Assembly: GCF_014306135.1 (NCBI RefSeq)
Contig: NZ_JACRWD010000002.1
Span: 186,001 to 250,000, forward strand
Length of the DNA: 64,000 bases
Direction of reading: 5' to 3'
DNA from: Paraclostridium hominis
Lineage (GTDB): Bacteria; Bacillota; Clostridia; Peptostreptococcales; Peptostreptococcaceae
Shown: piece by piece, positions 60,511 to 64,000 of the stretch
How positions within the stretch are numbered: position 1 is the stretch's first letter
Layout of the letters: each line of letters opens with the position of its first letter
Translations under genes and position numbers: made by a program
The notes under the pieces: generated by a model
Databases searched by the model: none
The model's input: the letters and a program-made list of their open reading frames with translations, nothing else
What the model was told of the DNA's origin: nothing

Positions 60511-61215
60511 TTAATCATCATGTCTTTGTGCTATTGCAATTAATCTTAGTAATTGAAGTACTGATGTTAATGCTGCTGCTACATATGTTAATGCTGCTGC
60601 AGTTAATACTTCTCTCCCTTGCTTTATCTCTTTTCCTTCTAATATACCCTCATTTCCAAGTTGAACTAAAGCTCTACTAGATGCATTAAATTCTACTGGT
60701 AATGTTATTATTTGAAATAATACAGATGCTGAAAATAATAGTATACCTATTTTTAGTAAAGGACCTGACATAAAAAGTCCTGCAAATATTAAAAACCATG
60801 AAATATTAGATGCAAAGTTTACTACAGGAACTAAACTACTTCTTATCTGAAGAGGAGCATACCCTTTAGCATGTTGAATAGCATGCCCACACTCATGCGC
60901 TGCAACAGAAGTAGCTGTAATAGATGTTCCATAGTATATATCCTCAGATAATCTAACTACATTACTTCTCGGATCGTAATGATCACTTAATCTTCCTGGG
61001 ACCATTTCAATTCTGACATTATAAAGTCCATTTGCATCTAATATTCTTCTAGCTGTTTGTTCTCCTGTATAACCTAATCTACTACTAACTTTAAAATACC
61101 TACTAGTTGTGTTATTAACTTTAAATTGAGCATACATAGTAAAAAGTATAGCTGGTATTAAAATAATTAACGTAGGATCTAAATGATATCCATACCCACC
61201 ATAAAATGGCATCAT
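60511..61215 (-). CDS. Membrane zinc metallopeptidase (YugP family)
   Basis: A 234-residue neutral-zinc-metallopeptidase-type membrane protein. HECGH (107-111) in AAHECGHAIQHAKGY is the zinc site, and an Asn/Glu-rich GYTGEQTARRILDANGL is family-typical. Four hydrophobic segments are visible. The ATG at 61215 is chosen because AGGAGAG lies eight bases before it; the GTG at 61224 abuts that SD. Substrate unknown. Confidence 0.85.
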   Translation of the reverse strand: MMPFYGGYGYHLDPTLIILIPAILFTMYAQFKVNNTTSRYFKVSSRLGYTGEQTARRILDANGLYNVRIEMVPGRLSDHYDPRSNVVRLSEDIYYGTSITATSVAAHECGHAIQHAKGYAPLQIRSSLVPVVNFASNISWFLIFAGLFMSGPLLKIGILLFSASVLFQIITLPVEFNASSRALVQLGNEGILEGKEIKQGREVLTAAALTYVAAALTSVLQLLRLIAIAQRHDD

Positions 61216-61217
61216 AT

Positions 61218-61955
61218 CTAACACTCTCCTATAAAGAATTTTATTGCATTTTCAACTTCTTTGGCATCAATTTCAGTATCTACACAAGGACCATTAGGTC
61301 TTTTGTTAAATACGCCTAATACTGGAATTTGATTTATATCTTGAACTCCAGCTGTTAAATCTCTTTCACAAGCTACAGCCACTACAGCTTTAGGTCTAAA
61401 TTCTTTTATTTTTTTTCTTGCTAATGTACCACCTGTAGCTATAAATACATTAACACCATACTTATTTTGTAATTTTAATAAGTCAGCTACATTACAAAGA
61501 CCACAACTTTTGCAATTTCTTACGTCTGTTGTAATTTTTAGTTTACACTTACTTTTTTGAATACAATGTGGTATAAGAATAAGTATGTCTTCTGGTTTTA
61601 TTTTATACCTATTACTATATATATAATCATTGTTTAATTTAACATAAACTTTTCTTATTTCATCTTTAGGTATATTTAAAGTATTGCCTAATGCTATAAG
61701 TATTGGATATAGTAAATTAACTATTTTAAAGTTAATTTTCATTATGTCTTTATTTACTTTTTTACCTTTCAATACACTATAAGTAACTACACTTGAAAAT
61801 ATAGTTATAATTAATAATAATATTATTAATGCATTTATCGTTATAGAAAACAGATTTTCTAGGCTTTTCATAAAAATATTCATTCCTAAAAATAATCCGA
61901 CTAATATTAATATGAAAAAGCCTATTGTTGTCATATACTTTTTAAAGTTTATCAT
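61218..61955 (-). CDS. DUF116 family protein
   Basis: A 245-residue protein with two N-terminal membrane helices (about 10-30 and 38-60) and a cytoplasmic domain with six clustered cysteines (CIQKSKC, CKSCGLC, CERDLTAG), suggesting an Fe-S or zinc site. DUF116 proteins are found in anaerobes, often beside fmt and def, and no function is proven. Two bases separate it from the nearest fmt end. Confidence 0.8.
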   Translation of the reverse strand: MINFKKYMTTIGFFILILVGLFLGMNIFMKSLENLFSITINALIILLLIITIFSSVVTYSVLKGKKVNKDIMKINFKIVNLLYPILIALGNTLNIPKDEIRKVYVKLNNDYIYSNRYKIKPEDILILIPHCIQKSKCKLKITTDVRNCKSCGLCNVADLLKLQNKYGVNVFIATGGTLARKKIKEFRPKAVVAVACERDLTAGVQDINQIPVLGVFNKRPNGPCVDTEIDAKEVENAIKFFIGEC

Positions 61956-61956
61956 C

Positions 61957-62889
61957 TTATATTCCTAATACAATATCAGTACTTATAGTATTTCCTTTTA
62001 TATATTCAGATACTACCATTCTTTTCTTTCCAGACATTTGTATCTCACTTATTTGAATAACTCCATTTCCTGTATTTACTTCTATACCCTCTTTATCAAC
62101 TTTTAATATAGTCCCTGGAGCTTTATCACTATTTTTATCTACAACTTTAGTTTTCCATATTTTCATAGTTTGATTCTCATAAGTCGTATATGCACTAGGC
62201 CATGGATTTACACCTCTTACAAGATTATGTATATCTTTAGCAGATTTATTCCAATCTATATTTCCTAATGTTTTATCCATTATAGGTGAATAACAAGTTT
62301 CATCGTCATTTTGCTTTTCTCTTGGAGCTTTTCCTTGTGCAATAAGGTCTATTGTTTCTTTTAATACATTTGCTCCATCTATCATCATTTTATCATGAAG
62401 TTCACCTGCTGTTATTTCATCATCTAAAGGTATTTCACTCTTTAAAATCATATCTCCTGTATCTAGACCAACATCCATATACATTGTAGTTACACCTGTT
62501 TTTTCTTCTCCATTTATTATAACCCAATTTAAAGGTGCTGCTCCTCTGTATTTTGGTAATAATGATGCATGTACATTAACACATCCAAACTTAGGTATAT
62601 CTAATATACTCTTTGGTAATATCTGACCAAATGCCACAACTACAATTAATTCAGGATTAATTTCTTTTAATTTTTCTACAAAAGATTCTTCTCTAGCCTT
62701 AACTGGTTGATATACATCAATATTATATTTTAAAGCTAATTCTTTAACTGGAGGCATAGCTAGTTTTTTTCCTCTACCTTTAGGTTTATCTGGTTGAGTA
62801 ACAACTGCTAGTACTTCATGTCCTTCATCTATTATTTTTTGTAAACATGGAACTGCAAATTCTGGCGTACCCATAAATACTATTTTCAT
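61957..62889 (-). CDS. fmt: Methionyl-tRNA formyltransferase
   Basis: Formylates initiator Met-tRNA. The 310-residue protein has the N10-formyl-THF domain with VFMGTPEFAVP, NVHASLLPKYRGAAP (His107) and DTGDM, and a C-terminal tRNA-binding domain. ATG at 62889 with TAGGAG nine bases upstream; the earlier TTG abuts that SD. Pairs with def, which removes the formyl group. Confidence 0.95.
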   Translation of the reverse strand: MKIVFMGTPEFAVPCLQKIIDEGHEVLAVVTQPDKPKGRGKKLAMPPVKELALKYNIDVYQPVKAREESFVEKLKEINPELIVVVAFGQILPKSILDIPKFGCVNVHASLLPKYRGAAPLNWVIINGEEKTGVTTMYMDVGLDTGDMILKSEIPLDDEITAGELHDKMMIDGANVLKETIDLIAQGKAPREKQNDDETCYSPIMDKTLGNIDWNKSAKDIHNLVRGVNPWPSAYTTYENQTMKIWKTKVVDKNSDKAPGTILKVDKEGIEVNTGNGVIQISEIQMSGKKRMVVSEYIKGNTISTDIVLGI

Positions 62890-62904
62890 ATATATCAACT
62901 CCTA

Positions 62905-63345
62905 CTACTTTTCAATTTTATCTACAAATAATATTCCATCTAAGTGGTCTATTTCATGACAAAATGCTCTAGCTAAAAGTTCTTCTCCTTCCATTTCAAA
63001 CATTTGTCCTTTTCTATTCATAGCTCTTACTTTAACATAATAAGGTCTTGTAACTGGTCCTGATTCATTCATAACACTTAAGCATCCTTCATCATCAGTT
63101 TGTTCTCCTGAAGTCTCTATTATCTCTGGATTTATAAGTTCTATTATTCCATCTCCAACATCTATTACTGCTATTCTTTTTAATATTCCAACTTGTGGAG
63201 CTGCAAGTCCTACACCGTCAGCTTCATACATAGTATCAGCCATATCATCTAATAATTGTATTATTTTTTCATCTATTTTTTCTACAACTTTACACTTTTT
63301 TCTTAATACAGGTTCTCCTATTTGAACTATTTGTCTTAACGCCAT
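62905..63345 (-). CDS. def: Peptide deformylase
   Basis: Removes the N-formyl group from nascent proteins. The 146-residue protein has all three motifs: GVGLAAPQ (44-51), EGCLS with metal-ligand Cys88, and HEIDH (130-134). The short form without insertion is common in clostridia. Confidence 0.96.
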   Translation of the reverse strand: MALRQIVQIGEPVLRKKCKVVEKIDEKIIQLLDDMADTMYEADGVGLAAPQVGILKRIAVIDVGDGIIELINPEIIETSGEQTDDEGCLSVMNESGPVTRPYYVKVRAMNRKGQMFEMEGEELLARAFCHEIDHLDGILFVDKIEK

Positions 63346-63364
63346 TTTATATTCCTCCTAATTT

Positions 63365-64000
63365 TTATAATACACTATAAGGATTTATATCTATAGATAT
63401 ATTTATATCCTTATCAAAAACTATCTCGCGCTTAGTTATACATATATATTTTATTATACCCTTTAATAGATTTATTTCAATATCCTCATCTTTAAATAAT
63501 ATTTGCCACCTATAATTTTGATTTATTTTTCCTATAGAACATTGGTTAGGCCCTAATATAAAAGATAAATCATTTATACCACGCTCTCTTAATAAATAAG
63601 CTAATGAATCATACATTTTTTTAGAATTACTTTCTACTAACTTATTATCTTTTCCACTTAATACAACACTAACCATATTATTAAATGGAGCATAATCAAA
63701 TAATTTTCTTATTTTTATTTCATCTTCATAAAATCCTTTAAAGTCATAATTTATAGCACGTTTAATTGCATAGTGATCAGTATCATAAGTTTGTAAAATT
63801 ACTTTTCCATCTTTTTCAGCTCTTCCTGCTCTACCTGCAACTTGAGTAATTAGTTGAAAAGTCATTTCCGAACTCCTAAAATCTGGAAATTTAAGTATCA
63901 TATCTGCTGATAATATTCCTACTAATGTTACATTATCAAAATCTAATCCTTTGCTAAGCATTTGTGTTCCTATAAGAATATCGGCTTCTTTATTTTTAAA
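63365..64000 (-). CDS. priA: Primosomal protein N' (PriA helicase), 3' part
   Basis: The frame runs past the right window edge; the visible part is the C-terminal 211 residues. ILIGTQMLSKGLDFDNVTLVGILSAD and ITQVAGRAGRAEKDGKVILQT are superfamily 2 helicase motifs V and VI. The last part (DYAPFNNMVSVVLSGKD ... LGPNQCSIGKINQNYRWQILFK) is the PriA C-terminal domain. The zinc cysteines and Walker A lie outside the window. The priA-def-fmt order is common in Firmicutes. Confidence 0.95.
   Translation of the reverse strand, partial: FKNKEADILIGTQMLSKGLDFDNVTLVGILSADMILKFPDFRSSEMTFQLITQVAGRAGRAEKDGKVILQTYDTDHYAIKRAINYDFKGFYEDEIKIRKLFDYAPFNNMVSVVLSGKDNKLVESNSKKMYDSLAYLLRERGINDLSFILGPNQCSIGKINQNYRWQILFKDEDIEINLLKGIIKYICITKREIVFDKDINISIDINPYSVL

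Noticed and set aside
1..64000. CRISPR arrays, tRNA/rRNA genes, IS elements or prophage
   Set aside because: No spaced direct repeats, cloverleaf sequences, transposase motifs or composition breaks were seen.

Overview
The window is a strongly AT-rich, low-GC Gram-positive chromosome segment from an anaerobic endospore former. Gene content and order point to the Peptostreptococcaceae, the Clostridioides/Paraclostridium/Romboutsia group: a SigK without a pro-sequence, an eight-gene spoIIIA operon, FabK as the enoyl-ACP reductase, a FapR-controlled fab operon, and a PrkC with an extracellular Ser/Gly/Asn-rich tail. It is core chromosome. I see no phage, IS, CRISPR, tRNA or rRNA. Almost everything is on the minus strand; only tmcAL, ylbJ and rpmB run on the plus strand. 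Species assignment is inference.

Layout, left to right (transcription mostly right to left). 1-6.5 kb: a truncated membrane protein, sigK, a class B PBP, udk, a TrhP1-like U32 protein, trmR and mltG. 6.6-16.8 kb: nucleoside salvage (deoA, punA, deoB), a XerD-like recombinase with altered catalytic residues, spoIIM, then nudF, a DUF3866 gene, an MraY-like membrane protein, a GT2 glycosyltransferase, and steB/mctB-like and steA-like genes. 16.8-29.3 kb: cca, spo0A, spoIVB, recN, tlyA, dxs, a DUF212 gene, ispA, xseB, xseA, a TsaD paralogue, nusB and an Asp23-family gene. 29.3-34.5 kb: spoIIIAA-AH. 34.6-41.4 kb: fapR-plsX-fabH-fabK-fabD-fabG-acpP-fabF, with one FapR operator over the fapR promoter. 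41.5-48.1 kb: rpmF, DUF177, ackA, tmcAL, ylbJ, a coiled-coil protein, coaD and rsmD. 48.1-55.3 kb: recG, fakA, a second Asp23 gene, rpmB, spoVM (23 codons), a 48-residue membrane protein, thiN, rpe and rsgA. 55.4-64 kb: prkC, stp, rlmN, rsmB, a zinc peptidase, a DUF116 gene, fmt, def and the 3' part of priA.

Functionally the window joins housekeeping (translation, tRNA/rRNA modification, lipid and isoprenoid synthesis, recombination) with the sporulation programme: Spo0A, SpoIIM, SpoIIIA, SpoIVB, SpoVM, YlbJ and SigK. The most unusual signal is regulatory. At sigK and spoIIM a strong inverted repeat places one arm in the spacer of a SigE-like promoter and the other over the Shine-Dalgarno site. 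Read-through mRNA could therefore fold and hide the ribosome site, while promoter-initiated mRNA could not. The PBP gene between udk and sigK also has its ribosome site inside a hairpin. Other points are a degenerate XerD, an MraY homologue with a rewritten active-site motif, an 0A box next to the mltG promoter, and the absence of argR and nadK from their usual place beside recN.
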